From positions 1 through 14,973 of the forward strand of contig DLRW01000049.1 in NCBI GenBank assembly GCA_002501205.1: 14,973 bases of DNA. The letters run 5' to 3'. The notes under the pieces were generated by a model that was not told the DNA's origin, did no database searches, and saw only the letters and a program-made list of their open reading frames with translations. Positions 1-6,992 of the stretch are shown here, in pieces. Each line of letters opens with the position of its first letter. The first letter of the stretch is position 1. The DNA comes from Flavobacteriales bacterium UBA7878 (GTDB lineage: Bacteria; Bacteroidota; Bacteroidia; Flavobacteriales; Schleiferiaceae). The position numbers were made by a program, and so were the translations under genes.

Positions 1-486
1 AATTACCATAATACCACTGGTATCGCGATCAAGACGGTGCACTAAACCAGGGCGTTCTTGATTTAAACCGGGAAGGTTTTGAAATTGATAGAGCAGCGCA
101 TTAACCAGGGTGCCATCGAAATTGCCATAACCAGGGTGAACCACCATTCCCGGAGCTTTGTGCACCACAATTACATCTTTATCCTGATAAACAATAGGAA
201 TGGGAATATCTTGAGGTATCAATTCTACTTCGCGGGGCGGGTAGCTCAAGACCACCTGAACCACGTCTTCGGGTTTAACCTTATAGTTGCTTTTAACCTT
301 TAAATCGTTTACCCGAATATTTCCTGCGGCCGCCGCTTGTTGAATTTTGTTTCGAGAAGTATTGGCTAATAAATTGCCTAAAAATTTGTCAACCCTTAAA
401 GGGTTTTGTCCTGCATCGGCTACGATGCGATGGTGCTCATAGAGCTCTTCATTCTCCTCTTCGGGAGCCTGATCTTCTTCGCGCAT
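1..486 (-). CDS. RluA-family pseudouridine synthase, N-terminal part (3' end outside window)
   Basis: The first 162 codons of an RNA pseudouridine synthase that isomerises uridines in rRNA (RluD-like) or a related RNA target. After an acidic N-terminal stretch, an S4-type RNA-binding region covers about residues 30-90 (RVDKFLGNLL, then a basic helix and GNIRVNDLKV). The catalytic domain follows. The signature HRLDRDTSG is at residues 150-158, with the predicted nucleophile Asp153. The reading frame is open to the window edge, so the gene is truncated by the window and not broken. The ATG overlaps the stop of the upstream T9SS gene by one base (TAATG), which suggests translational coupling in the PASTA/T9SS/rlu operon. 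Family membership is firm. RluD is the likely subfamily because rluD commonly sits next to a PASTA gene in Bacteroidota, but RluC-like specificity cannot be excluded without the C-terminus. Confidence 0.93.
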   Translation of the reverse strand, partial: MREEDQAPEEENEELYEHHRIVADAGQNPLRVDKFLGNLLANTSRNKIQQAAAAGNIRVNDLKVKSNYKVKPEDVVQVVLSYPPREVELIPQDIPIPIVYQDKDVIVVHKAPGMVVHPGYGNFDGTLVNALLYQFQNLPGLNQERPGLVHRLDRDTSGIMVI

Positions 487-2360
487 TAGTAAATCTGAAT
501 TTTTTGCTGCCAGTTCGATTTTCCCTGGCTATCGGCGAGGCGAATCAGGTAGAGGCCGCTGGGCAGATGCGATAAATCCCAATTGGGAGCTACTGCTTTT
601 TGAGCCAATAATTGGCCTTGTAAATTGTAAAGACTTAATTGATATCCCTCTAAATCACGCAGATCAGCTGGTAATTCAAAATGGAAGTCGCCATCACTCG
701 GATTGGGATATACCTGGAAATTTTCTGTAATAAAATCCTCTTTTTGGGAAAGATCCCGAGGGGCATATCTGAAGATAGGGCGCATCATTATGGTGCCACC
801 TAAAAAGCTTTGATACATATCATTGAGCTCTCCGTAAAAAGCGGTGGTGCGATTGCGACTGTTTTGATCATAGCCCAAACTCAAGGGATCGCTATTTTTC
901 TGGCGGATGCCAATAAATACGGTTCCGGTAGTTACAGGTCCGGCAATGGCCGTGTCGAGCATATAGCTCTGGTAAAAATTGGCATCGGAATATTGAGCGG
1001 TGTAAATACTATCCGTCTCGTAAATGATGCTGGAGGGTAAGCCAGAGTTGTTACTCAATAATAAGATGCTAAATTCCTGGGTTTCCAGATTGTAAAGCGC
1101 GGGTTGGAAATAGATTTGTAATCCTTTCAAAGTATCATTCACTAAAACATCATAGCGCTGTACGATAAAGCCACCGCGGTTGTTGCGAATTTCATAAGCC
1201 CTTTCTGCGCTACCATCATCATAGGCATAGTAATTTTTAAAGACCTGCTTGCGCACGATGGTGTCATTAGGTCCATAAGCTTCATTGCCACCCGAATAAG
1301 TTTGGGTAGAAATCAATTCAAATTCATCCGCATAAGGCGGATTGATGAAATTAAGTCTTGGTCGACCGGCATCTGCAGTGTCAGGTACCGGATAGCGCAC
1401 TTCTACATTATCGCCATGGGTATCATCAAGGTCACCATCAGGCGCACCATTCTGAGCGATGATACTGCCTTGGTATTCGATCTTAAACTCCCCTAAAATA
1501 CGATTGGGTCTTGGTAGGTTGGGATTGGTATTGCGACGGTAATGAAGGCGCAGATCTGGTTTGAAATAGCTGCCAATATTAAAGGCATCATTTACGTGCC
1601 ACCAGGGGATCGATTCGTAATTGATCATTAAGGAAGGATGGGGGCGGGTAAAGGAGATATCATTAATAATGGTATCATCATAATTCCGACTGTCATCCAA
1701 CTGGACATAGTCGATATGCCACAGATCCAAGGCTCCTTTTTTAGTGCCATAGCTTAATAACCGAAAACGGAAATCGCTGTAATGGTAGGCGGTGTCTACA
1801 GCTTGCATTACCTGAACCCAGCTGTCATTAGGATAAGCTTCATTCTGCCAGATCGAATGCCAACTTGCACTGGGGCTGTGCCAAAATTGTAGTACCAAAG
1901 AATCATCACCCACTGCAGGCGCTTCTCCCCAGCCACCGGATTGATAGAAGAAACTTAAGTAAACTGAATCCGTGGGATTGCTGAGGTCAATAGTTTGAGA
2001 GCTTAAAATATCACCCACACTATCATTGCCCACATAGGAAAAAGGACGACCATAGCGGTTTAATCCATCGAAACTGGCTACTCCTAAACTAATAGGGCTA
2101 ATGGCCCAGGTTTGATTTACCCAAACATCCGAAACTTCCCATTTTGTGGGATCTGGAATATTAGAATCATAAGAAAAATCATCAACAAAGGGTAAAGTCA
2201 GAACCACATTGCTTTTTGCTAAAGGCAGAGCTTGTGCTTCCGGATCAAGGGGAAGAGCGCTAATTCCTGTTAAGTATTCTTGACGTTGGGCCTGTAGGGC
2301 TAAGCAGAGAATACTTAAGGCAAAAAGAGAGAGTGTTTTAGTGTACTGGCGTCGTGTCAT
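486..2360 (-). CDS. T9SS type A sorting domain-containing secreted protein
   Basis: A 624-residue exported protein of unknown specific function. Residues 1-25 form a signal peptide (basic MTRR start, hydrophobic SLFALSILCLALQA core). About residues 56-225 look like a beta-rich jelly-roll (ConA/MAM-like) module: it opens with PFVDDFSYDS and closes with LWHIDYVQLDD, a layout frequent in T9SS cargo. The middle is beta-rich without a motif I recognise. Residues about 547-624 are a type A C-terminal sorting domain (VYPNPSDGDF, then LYNLQGQLL, then LPSGLYLIRL), which directs outer-membrane passage by the type IX system and surface attachment or release. The start lies 23 bp inside the 3' end of the PASTA gene, and its stop shares a base with the ATG of the pseudouridine synthase, so it is probably cotranscribed with both. 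No catalytic residues were identified; an adhesive or structural role is possible. Confidence 0.9.
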   Translation of the reverse strand: MTRRQYTKTLSLFALSILCLALQAQRQEYLTGISALPLDPEAQALPLAKSNVVLTLPFVDDFSYDSNIPDPTKWEVSDVWVNQTWAISPISLGVASFDGLNRYGRPFSYVGNDSVGDILSSQTIDLSNPTDSVYLSFFYQSGGWGEAPAVGDDSLVLQFWHSPSASWHSIWQNEAYPNDSWVQVMQAVDTAYHYSDFRFRLLSYGTKKGALDLWHIDYVQLDDSRNYDDTIINDISFTRPHPSLMINYESIPWWHVNDAFNIGSYFKPDLRLHYRRNTNPNLPRPNRILGEFKIEYQGSIIAQNGAPDGDLDDTHGDNVEVRYPVPDTADAGRPRLNFINPPYADEFELISTQTYSGGNEAYGPNDTIVRKQVFKNYYAYDDGSAERAYEIRNNRGGFIVQRYDVLVNDTLKGLQIYFQPALYNLETQEFSILLLSNNSGLPSSIIYETDSIYTAQYSDANFYQSYMLDTAIAGPVTTGTVFIGIRQKNSDPLSLGYDQNSRNRTTAFYGELNDMYQSFLGGTIMMRPIFRYAPRDLSQKEDFITENFQVYPNPSDGDFHFELPADLRDLEGYQLSLYNLQGQLLAQKAVAPNWDLSHLPSGLYLIRLADSQGKSNWQQKIQIY

Positions 2361-3186
2361 TCCTAAGAGAATCCGGTAGGTGAAGGTTTTGGAACTCTAA
2401 CGAGTCGTTCACAATTTTAGTGTAGTCGTTGGTAAGCCAGATGTCTATTTCACGACCCATTCGAATGCTGGGCTCTTTACTTGGAGCTGGATTTTGGCGA
2501 TACACTAATGCGGTAGCCGAATCCGTGATTTCTTCATCATAAATCACCGAACCTAAATTGAAGGAACGCAATTGAATATACTCTTCGGCTTCAGCCAGGC
2601 TTTTCCAACGCAGGTAAGGAGAGCGTACTAAATCATCACTAAGGCCCATCCCTAAAACCAGATCTACAGTAGTGCCTTTTTTCAATTTGGTGCCAGGCAT
2701 TAAACTACGTTCATCAATTAATACATCAATAACTACATCCTTTCCGATATAGGGGCGGTACTTCAATTCACCTACTTTAAAGCCTTTGGACTCCAGGTCG
2801 TAAATAGCGCGACGTTTGGTCTTTTCAATCAAATCGGGCAGCTCCACTTTACGCGGAAAAAAGGGATTGATGGTCAATTTTAATTCCCTTCCTGTTTTAA
2901 CCTGACTCCCCGCATCGGGGTACTGACTAATCACTGAGCCACGAGGAAAGCTGGGGTCGTATTCGGCAGAATCGATAATTGCAAAACTGAGTTTCTTTTC
3001 GCTAAGGGTAGTCTCCACCTCGGTTAAGGCCAGGCCGCTTAAATCGGGCACCTGTACACTAATTCCGTGTTCGGTATAACGATCGAGGCTGTAATTGAGT
3101 AACCAAATCAGGCCGGCAGATACCAGGGCCATTATGATGAGGTTTACAAAAAAGGTCTTGCTTACTAAGAAACGCAGGAGCTTCAT
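2338..3186 (-). CDS. PASTA domain-containing membrane-anchored protein
   Basis: A 282-residue protein with one N-terminal membrane segment (about residues 12-31, FFVNLIIMALVSAGLIWLLN) and a periplasmic part of three PASTA-like repeats at about 41-108, 112-181 and 185-262. The repeats show the expected pattern: VPDLSGLALTEVETTL opening, and a PGT/PDAGSQVKTG segment before a LKLTI/VDLVLG strand. PASTA modules bind muropeptides or beta-lactam-like ligands in Gram-positive kinases and penicillin-binding proteins. Here there is no kinase or transpeptidase domain, so the protein is a stand-alone PASTA protein, common in Bacteroidota beside rluD and, often, ddl. It is the first gene of the minus-strand operon and has a perfect TAnnTTTG element 22 nt upstream of the ATG. 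A role in peptidoglycan sensing or scaffolding is inference. Confidence 0.9.
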   Translation of the reverse strand: MKLLRFLVSKTFFVNLIIMALVSAGLIWLLNYSLDRYTEHGISVQVPDLSGLALTEVETTLSEKKLSFAIIDSAEYDPSFPRGSVISQYPDAGSQVKTGRELKLTINPFFPRKVELPDLIEKTKRRAIYDLESKGFKVGELKYRPYIGKDVVIDVLIDERSLMPGTKLKKGTTVDLVLGMGLSDDLVRSPYLRWKSLAEAEEYIQLRSFNLGSVIYDEEITDSATALVYRQNPAPSKEPSIRMGREIDIWLTNDYTKIVNDSLEFQNLHLPDSLRNDTTPVH

Positions 3187-3208
3187 ACGTGGATTGATGT
3201 GAGGGTCA

Positions 3209-3216
3209 CAAAGGTA
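3209..3216 (-). promoter_or_regulatory. -7 promoter element for the PASTA/T9SS/rlu operon
   Basis: Read on the minus strand this is TACCTTTG, a full match to the Bacteroidota sigma-A -7 consensus TAnnTTTG, ending 22 nt before the ATG of the PASTA gene. It lies in the 38-bp gap after the acyl-CoA reductase stop. No convincing -33 TTTG lies at the usual distance; only a weak TTCG is seen near 3238. Confidence 0.55.
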
Positions 3217-3224
3217 ATTTTTTT

Positions 3225-4298
3225 CTAAAGGCTCCGAAGGAAGGCCAGGCTGTCGACATTATCAGCATAATCCCATAATTTGGGTTTCTGGCTTTCGCCG
3301 AAAGACACTGAATTTGGGAAGGCTTCCATTTCGGTTACAATGCATTGAATATTTTCTGCCTGGGCCTCTATCTTTCCTTCCAAATCTTCCACCTGGTCAT
3401 AGCGCTCATAGTGCAATACAGAAACCGGAGCATGCAGACTTTCATTTTCCTTGATTATGAAAAATCCATTTTCTAAAAAGTCATGATGCTCCATTAAATA
3501 GATCGCCCGATTGTAATCGTAATTGTTGGCGTATTTATTATTGTCGCATACCGCCTGGAACTTGTAGAAGGCTTCGAATAATTTTTGCAATTCAAAATCT
3601 TGGGGTACATATACCTTAGAAACATTGCGGCAGCCCAAACCGAAGTAGCGAAAGATATCTTCTCCTAAAAGCTCGAGTTCCTCTTTAGTTTCTTCTCCAC
3701 TTAAAATGGCGAGGGAGGAGCGGTTTTTCCGAATGATGTTGGGGTATTTGCCAAAATAAGATTCGAAATAACGGGATGAGTTATTGCTGCCGGTAGCGAT
3801 AACTGCATCGAAATCCTTCATCTGACCATCGGCGAATTGCAAATAGGCTGCAAATTCTGCATTGATGGCCACCAGGATTTGGCAAAAGAAAGGAATCAAT
3901 TTGGCATCGTCGGAGCTGGGTTTAATTAAAGCTTTATGTCCAGCGATTAAAACCGAAAGCAAATCGTGGAAACCTACGAGTGGAATATTACCCGCCATAA
4001 TTAAGGCTACGGTTTTGGTTCCACGATCATGTTCAAAGAAATCGGCATCGTAGTCGATGGTCCAGGCTTCCAGTTGTTCGCGGCTTAAAGCTTCCGACCA
4101 GGATTGCAAGGCGAAATGGAGGTTATCCTCACTAAACCAGTGATTAAAGAGTTCTGCATCTTTAATGCAAACCTGATATTCTTTGAGGAAGTGTTTATTT
4201 AGTTTTTGCAGATCTTCATCTTGGCGCACTTCACGGTATTGTGACATAAATCGCCCAAGTCTATCGAAGGCATCGATCCTTTGCTCTAATGACAGCAT
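3225..4298 (-). CDS. LuxC-type acyl-CoA reductase
   Basis: A 357-residue protein of the LuxC/acyl-CoA reductase family (aldehyde dehydrogenase fold), expected to reduce a fatty acyl-CoA or acyl thioester to aldehyde with NAD(P)H in the cytoplasm. Visible hallmarks are the GNIPLVG segment at 103-109, a cofactor-binding ATGSNNSSRYF stretch at 168-178 and a conserved-looking FGLGCRNVSKVYVP block at 219-232, whose Cys223 is the likely catalytic thiol. The length is shorter than Vibrio LuxC (about 480 residues) but normal for the Bacteroidota version. It is transcribed divergently from the ferredoxin gene from a 45-bp shared region with its own TACTTTTG element. No luxD, luxE or luciferase genes are nearby, so bioluminescence is not implied. 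The physiological substrate is unknown; the ferredoxin neighbour hints at a redox role but does not prove partnership. Confidence 0.88.
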   Translation of the reverse strand: MLSLEQRIDAFDRLGRFMSQYREVRQDEDLQKLNKHFLKEYQVCIKDAELFNHWFSEDNLHFALQSWSEALSREQLEAWTIDYDADFFEHDRGTKTVALIMAGNIPLVGFHDLLSVLIAGHKALIKPSSDDAKLIPFFCQILVAINAEFAAYLQFADGQMKDFDAVIATGSNNSSRYFESYFGKYPNIIRKNRSSLAILSGEETKEELELLGEDIFRYFGLGCRNVSKVYVPQDFELQKLFEAFYKFQAVCDNNKYANNYDYNRAIYLMEHHDFLENGFFIIKENESLHAPVSVLHYERYDQVEDLEGKIEAQAENIQCIVTEMEAFPNSVSFGESQKPKLWDYADNVDSLAFLRSL

Positions 4299-4314
4299 TT
4301 CGCTATTTAGTAAT

Positions 4315-4322
4315 TAAATTTG
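4315..4322 (+). promoter_or_regulatory. -7 promoter element for the ferredoxin gene
   Basis: TAAATTTG matches the Bacteroidota TAnnTTTG -7 consensus and ends 21 nt before the ferredoxin ATG. A TTTG at 4280-4283 is too far upstream (31 nt) to be a normal -33 box. The element lies three bases from the oppositely oriented element of the acyl-CoA reductase promoter. Confidence 0.5.
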
Positions 4323-4325
4323 TGG

Positions 4326-4355
4326 CAAAAGTAAGAACAGAATATGGCTATCAAG
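4326..4355 (-). promoter_or_regulatory. Promoter for the acyl-CoA reductase gene
   Basis: On the minus strand CTTG (4355-4352) is followed after 18 nt by TACTTTTG (4333-4326), close to the Bacteroidota -33 TTTG / 19 nt / -7 TAnnTTTG arrangement. The -7 element ends 27 nt before the reductase ATG. The -33 part lies inside the start of the ferredoxin coding region. Confidence 0.55.
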
Positions 4356-4694
4356 ATAACGGACGAATGTATTAATTGCGGAGCCTGCGAGCCGGAGTGT
4401 CCGAACAATGCTATTTATGAGGGGGCACAAGAATGGCGTTTCTCTGATGGTACGGGATTGAGCGGCATGGTGAAACCGAAAAGCGGTGGCGAATATGATG
4501 CCGATGAAGCTCAGGAACCGGTGGATTATGATGTCTTTTACATTGTAACAGACAAGTGCACGGAGTGTGTAGGTTTCCATGAAGAGCCTCAATGTGCTGA
4601 AGTATGTCCGGTAGATTGCTGTGTGCCTGATGAGGATCATGTAGAGTCGGAAGAAGAATTATTGTCGAAAAAAGATTTTCTGCACCTCGATTGA
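4344..4694 (+). CDS. 2[4Fe-4S] ferredoxin, Alvin-type with inter-cluster insert
   Basis: A 116-residue soluble electron carrier. The first cluster motif is CINCGACEPECP (Cys9, 12, 15, with Cys19 closing the other cluster). The second is CTECVGFHEEPQCAEVCP (Cys72, 75, 84, 88), whose eight residues between the second and third cysteines are typical of Allochromatium vinosum (Alvin)-type and YfhL-like ferredoxins of very low potential. About 50 residues separate the two motifs (roughly 22-70), an acidic insert absent from clostridial-type ferredoxins but familiar in Bacteroidota homologues. The C-terminus is acidic (DEDHVESEEELL). The gene has its own TAAATTTG element. It is divergent from the acyl-CoA reductase and abuts the next plus-strand gene. 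Electron-transfer partners cannot be told from the sequence. Confidence 0.95.
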   Translation: MAIKITDECINCGACEPECPNNAIYEGAQEWRFSDGTGLSGMVKPKSGGEYDADEAQEPVDYDVFYIVTDKCTECVGFHEEPQCAEVCPVDCCVPDEDHVESEEELLSKKDFLHLD

Positions 4695-4726
4695 AATTAG
4701 TCAGCACAAAAGATCGTTTAAGCCCC

Positions 4727-5605
4727 ATGGGAAGAAGCATTCTCTTAGGGCTTTTTTTGTTCTTAGGTCAGCTGCAGGCTCAGGATAGCTTGAGTCTGGA
4801 TGATCTGGCAAAGCTCGGGCGGACTACCTTGGAATCGCCCATCTTTGCGGAGCGCGATAGTGCGAATCAAAGATTCTTAAAGGGACTAGAGTCCTTTTTA
4901 TCGCTAGAGGGAAATTATTTGAAGCCTTTGCCGCAGCTTACTAATATGTTGCGTTTGGAAAGTCCAGATAAGCGCTTTGCTATCTATACCTGGCAGCGTC
5001 CGGATGCCGATGGGATTTATCAACGCTTTGGCTTGGTGGCCGGTGAGTTTAAAGGTGAAACCAAGGTTACTGTGTTGGAAGATCAATTAGAGCAAATTCC
5101 TGATTTACAATTTGATCGGTGTAAGCCCGAAGAGTGGCCAGGTGCCATCTATTATGCCATTCGACCCATGAAAGGGGAGAAAGAAAAGTACTTGCTTTTG
5201 GGCTTGGCTATGGGTAAGGAATTGAATCGTAAGGTGATTGAAATTATCGAGGTTGGGAAAAGGGGGAAAGTAAGTTTTGGGTCTCGCAATTTTAAAGTGG
5301 ATGAGTGGATGGATAAAACCTTACGAAAACCTCCACTGCGTTTGGTTTTAACTTATAATGCCAAATACTCCGCTACCGTACGTTGGAATGAAAATGCAGA
5401 GATGATCATTATGGATCATCTGGGGCCGCCCGAACCTAAGATGAAAGGATTTTACCAGGTATATGGACCGGATTTTAGCTACGATGCCCTGTATTGGGAA
5501 GATGGATGGTGGCATCTTAAAAGTGGAGTGAGTTTCAATACCGGCCAGGTGATTGAAATAAAGCCACCCAGTCAACCTACGGATTTACCTAAGCGGGAAC
5601 AGTAG
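4727..5605 (+). CDS. Hypothetical secreted protein
   Basis: I do not recognise a named family. From the ATG at 4727 the protein has 292 residues and begins with a clean signal peptide (MGRSILLGLFLFLGQLQAQD), so it should be exported to the periplasm or envelope. A TTG at 4691 that overlaps the ferredoxin stop would give 304 residues but puts twelve polar residues before the hydrophobic core, which is why the ATG is preferred. The mature part has beta-rich stretches (for example FAIYTWQRPDADGIYQRFGLV) and ends with YGPDFSYDALYWEDGWWHL, a pattern seen in conserved but uncharacterised Bacteroidota proteins. No lipobox, no T9SS tail and no catalytic motif are visible. It follows the ferredoxin by 32 bp on the same strand without an evident promoter and is probably cotranscribed with it. 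Confidence 0.75.
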   Translation: MGRSILLGLFLFLGQLQAQDSLSLDDLAKLGRTTLESPIFAERDSANQRFLKGLESFLSLEGNYLKPLPQLTNMLRLESPDKRFAIYTWQRPDADGIYQRFGLVAGEFKGETKVTVLEDQLEQIPDLQFDRCKPEEWPGAIYYAIRPMKGEKEKYLLLGLAMGKELNRKVIEIIEVGKRGKVSFGSRNFKVDEWMDKTLRKPPLRLVLTYNAKYSATVRWNENAEMIIMDHLGPPEPKMKGFYQVYGPDFSYDALYWEDGWWHLKSGVSFNTGQVIEIKPPSQPTDLPKREQ

Positions 5606-5612
5606 CTAATTA

Positions 5613-5944
5613 TCAACCTTTGATTTCCAGGCATTCCAATTCTTCGCTATTGATGAAGTCGAAAATTTGACTGCTGTAATATTGAAGTAGCTCGGCTAAA
5701 TAGGCTGTTCTCTGATTGAATGTTCTAATCCAAATTATTTTTGGAGGAGGCCCCAAATTATAGAGTAATTGTAAAAATCTACATCAAAGCTCACAATAGT
5801 GAATTGATGATATTTTGCGAATTCCCAAATTTCGCGATCTGTAGCATTGGCTAATCCTAATTCGGTAACATGCGCAGAGTTCGGGAATCTTTCCTCCAGA
5901 AGCTTTAAAATCTTTCGAGAAATATTTTGATCGAAAAGCAACAT
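5613..5944 (-). pseudogene. DUF5615 PIN-like protein, frameshifted
   Basis: This is a small PIN/Mut7-C-like protein of the DUF5615 family, thought to be the toxin or nuclease-like half of DUF433/DUF5615 pairs. The intact frame runs from the ATG at 5944 to a TAA at 5735 (69 residues): LLFDQN start, ATDREIWEFA and an acidic VSFDVDF segment (Asp5, Asp36, Asp54, Asp56 as possible metal ligands). At the minus-strand GGGG (5751-5754) the family's GPPPK motif is found in another frame, which then stays open as GPPPKIIWIRTFNQ... to EIKG and a TGA at 5613-5615. Restoring one G gives 110 residues, about the family's usual size. The start directly follows the DUF433 stop (TAAATG). A true inactivating mutation, a homopolymer sequencing error or recoding are all possible. 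The 69-residue product may still be made, but it lacks the last third. Confidence 0.8.
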
Positions 5945-6172
5945 TTAGTGTGCCATACCAATTTGCCCTTCTCTACTGGCAGCAAAACTCAAGCAGGCCT
6001 GAATCATTTCAAGATTTAGTTCAGGAAAGTCAGCTTGAATTTCATCGGTAGTCATTCCCATGCTTAACCACTGAAGAACATCTCCAACGCTTATTCGAGT
6101 TCCTTTTATAATTGCTTTCCCAAATCGCTTATTGGGGTCTATGGTTATATAATCTTTAAAGGACGACTTCAT
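5945..6172 (-). CDS. DUF433 domain-containing protein (putative antitoxin)
   Basis: A 75-residue protein of the DUF433 family (VapB-like in some annotations), built around the conserved opening DYITIDPNKRFGKAIIKGTRISV (residues 7-29 with Gly24-Thr-Arg) followed by a helix-turn-helix-like part (VGDVLQWLSMGMTTDEI, then a predicted helix to residue 65). Such proteins pair with a DUF5615 PIN-like partner encoded immediately downstream, as here, and are proposed to neutralise it and repress their own operon. The start at 6172 was chosen because the family usually begins a few residues before DYI; an ATG at 6202 would add ten residues without family support. The gene is divergent from the acetyltransferase gene (76 bp between starts). 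Antitoxin function is inferred from the family and gene order. Confidence 0.85.
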   Translation of the reverse strand: MKSSFKDYITIDPNKRFGKAIIKGTRISVGDVLQWLSMGMTTDEIQADFPELNLEMIQACLSFAASREGQIGMAH

Positions 6173-6221
6173 GGGATTTGAATTGATCTTTGTAAAGTAC
6201 AAAAATGAGCAGAGGAAATTC

Positions 6222-6229
6222 TAGTTTTG
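6222..6229 (+). promoter_or_regulatory. -7 promoter element for the acetyltransferase gene
   Basis: TAGTTTTG is a perfect match to TAnnTTTG and ends 19 nt before the ATG at 6249. No TTTG occurs at the expected -33 distance, so only half of the promoter is supported. Confidence 0.4.
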
Positions 6230-6248
6230 AGGCACTAAAACCAAACGA

Positions 6249-6869
6249 ATGTCTGCTCCTGATCCACGTCAAAAATTTCCTTTAGCCCATTACGATCGCC
6301 TTTGTTTCTTAAACAATGTGATTACCAATCCCAATATCATTGTAGGGGATTTCACCTATTATGATGACTTTGAAGATGTGCACAATTTTGAGAAGAATGT
6401 GAAGTACCACTTCGATTTCATTGGCGATAAACTGATCATTGGAAAATTTTGTCAGATTGCCTCTGGGGTGACTTTTATTATGAATGGAGCCAATCATTTG
6501 CAGGATTCTGTATCTACTTATCCTTTTGCGATTATGGGAGGCGAATGGGCCGGAGCCATGGAAGGGAAAACTTATCCTTATAAAGGTGATACCGTCATTG
6601 GAAATGATGTGTGGATCGGCTTTGATGTTACCCTAATGCCTGGAGTGAAGATTGGCGATGGAGCGATAATCGGATCCAAATCGGTGGTGACCAAGGATGT
6701 GGCGCCCTACAGCATAGTCGGCGGAAACCCGGCTAAAGAAATTCGGAAGCGTTTTGAAGCTTCCCAAATTGAGTATTTACTAGAATTACAGTGGTGGGAT
6801 TGGCCCTTGGAAAAGATCACAGAAAATCTGGAAATGTTAACTCATCCGCCGAAAGGCGAGAAGGACTAG
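6249..6869 (+). CDS. CatB/Vat-family O-acetyltransferase (left-handed beta-helix)
   Basis: A 206-residue hexapeptide-repeat acetyltransferase of the xenobiotic acetyltransferase group (CatB-type chloramphenicol and Vat-type streptogramin enzymes), which move acetyl from acetyl-CoA to a hydroxyl. The coil begins near residue 60 (KLIIGKFCQIASGVTFIMNG). The catalytic His is predicted at 83 in GANH, close to the corresponding His in VatD. A loop (about 85-115) follows, then further hexapeptides DTVIGNDVWIGFDVTLMPGVKIGDGAIIGSKSVVTKDV and the usual YSIVGGNPAKEIRKRF end. The C-terminal helix with LQWWDWPLEKI is also typical. It stands alone between the DUF433 pair and serC. Resistance cannot be claimed: many chromosomal members act on unknown substrates, such as sugars or cell-surface glycans. 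Confidence 0.9.
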   Translation: MSAPDPRQKFPLAHYDRLCFLNNVITNPNIIVGDFTYYDDFEDVHNFEKNVKYHFDFIGDKLIIGKFCQIASGVTFIMNGANHLQDSVSTYPFAIMGGEWAGAMEGKTYPYKGDTVIGNDVWIGFDVTLMPGVKIGDGAIIGSKSVVTKDVAPYSIVGGNPAKEIRKRFEASQIEYLLELQWWDWPLEKITENLEMLTHPPKGEKD

Positions 6870-6957
6870 AAGCCTATAAAAACAGGAGGGATGGAAGACA
6901 TTTTATCTATACCCTTAAAATTAACCAGTACTTAAAAAGGGCTTTAGCTAATAGTGC

Positions 6958-6965
6958 TACTTTTG
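6958..6965 (+). promoter_or_regulatory. -7 promoter element for serC-serA
   Basis: TACTTTTG is a perfect TAnnTTTG match and ends 27 nt before the serC ATG, in the 123-bp gap after the acetyltransferase. A matching -33 TTTG is not seen at about 19 nt upstream. Confidence 0.5.
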
Positions 6966-6992
6966 CGGCGATAACGAATCAAACCGCTCTCA

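Noticed and set aside
3225..4298. Possible bioluminescence locus because of a LuxC-type gene
   Set aside because: No luciferase, luxD or luxE is near and the protein is the short form widespread in non-luminous Bacteroidota.
4314..4740. Minus-strand reading frames opposite the ferredoxin gene
   Set aside because: The plus-strand product has all eight cluster cysteines; the antisense frames are low-complexity shadows.
6847..6858. CGCC-GAAA-GGCG hairpin at the 3' end of the acetyltransferase gene
   Set aside because: Only four base pairs, inside coding sequence and without a T-run, so not a credible terminator.
6249..6869. Antibiotic resistance gene call for the Vat/CatB-like enzyme
   Set aside because: Fold and His83 fit the family, but substrate cannot be read from the sequence and many relatives are not resistance enzymes.
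6884..6935. AGGAGG followed by an ATG at 6891 and a 14-codon ORF before serC
   Set aside because: The spacing of one base is too short for a Shine-Dalgarno start, the peptide has no recognisable feature, and the phylum rarely uses such sites.
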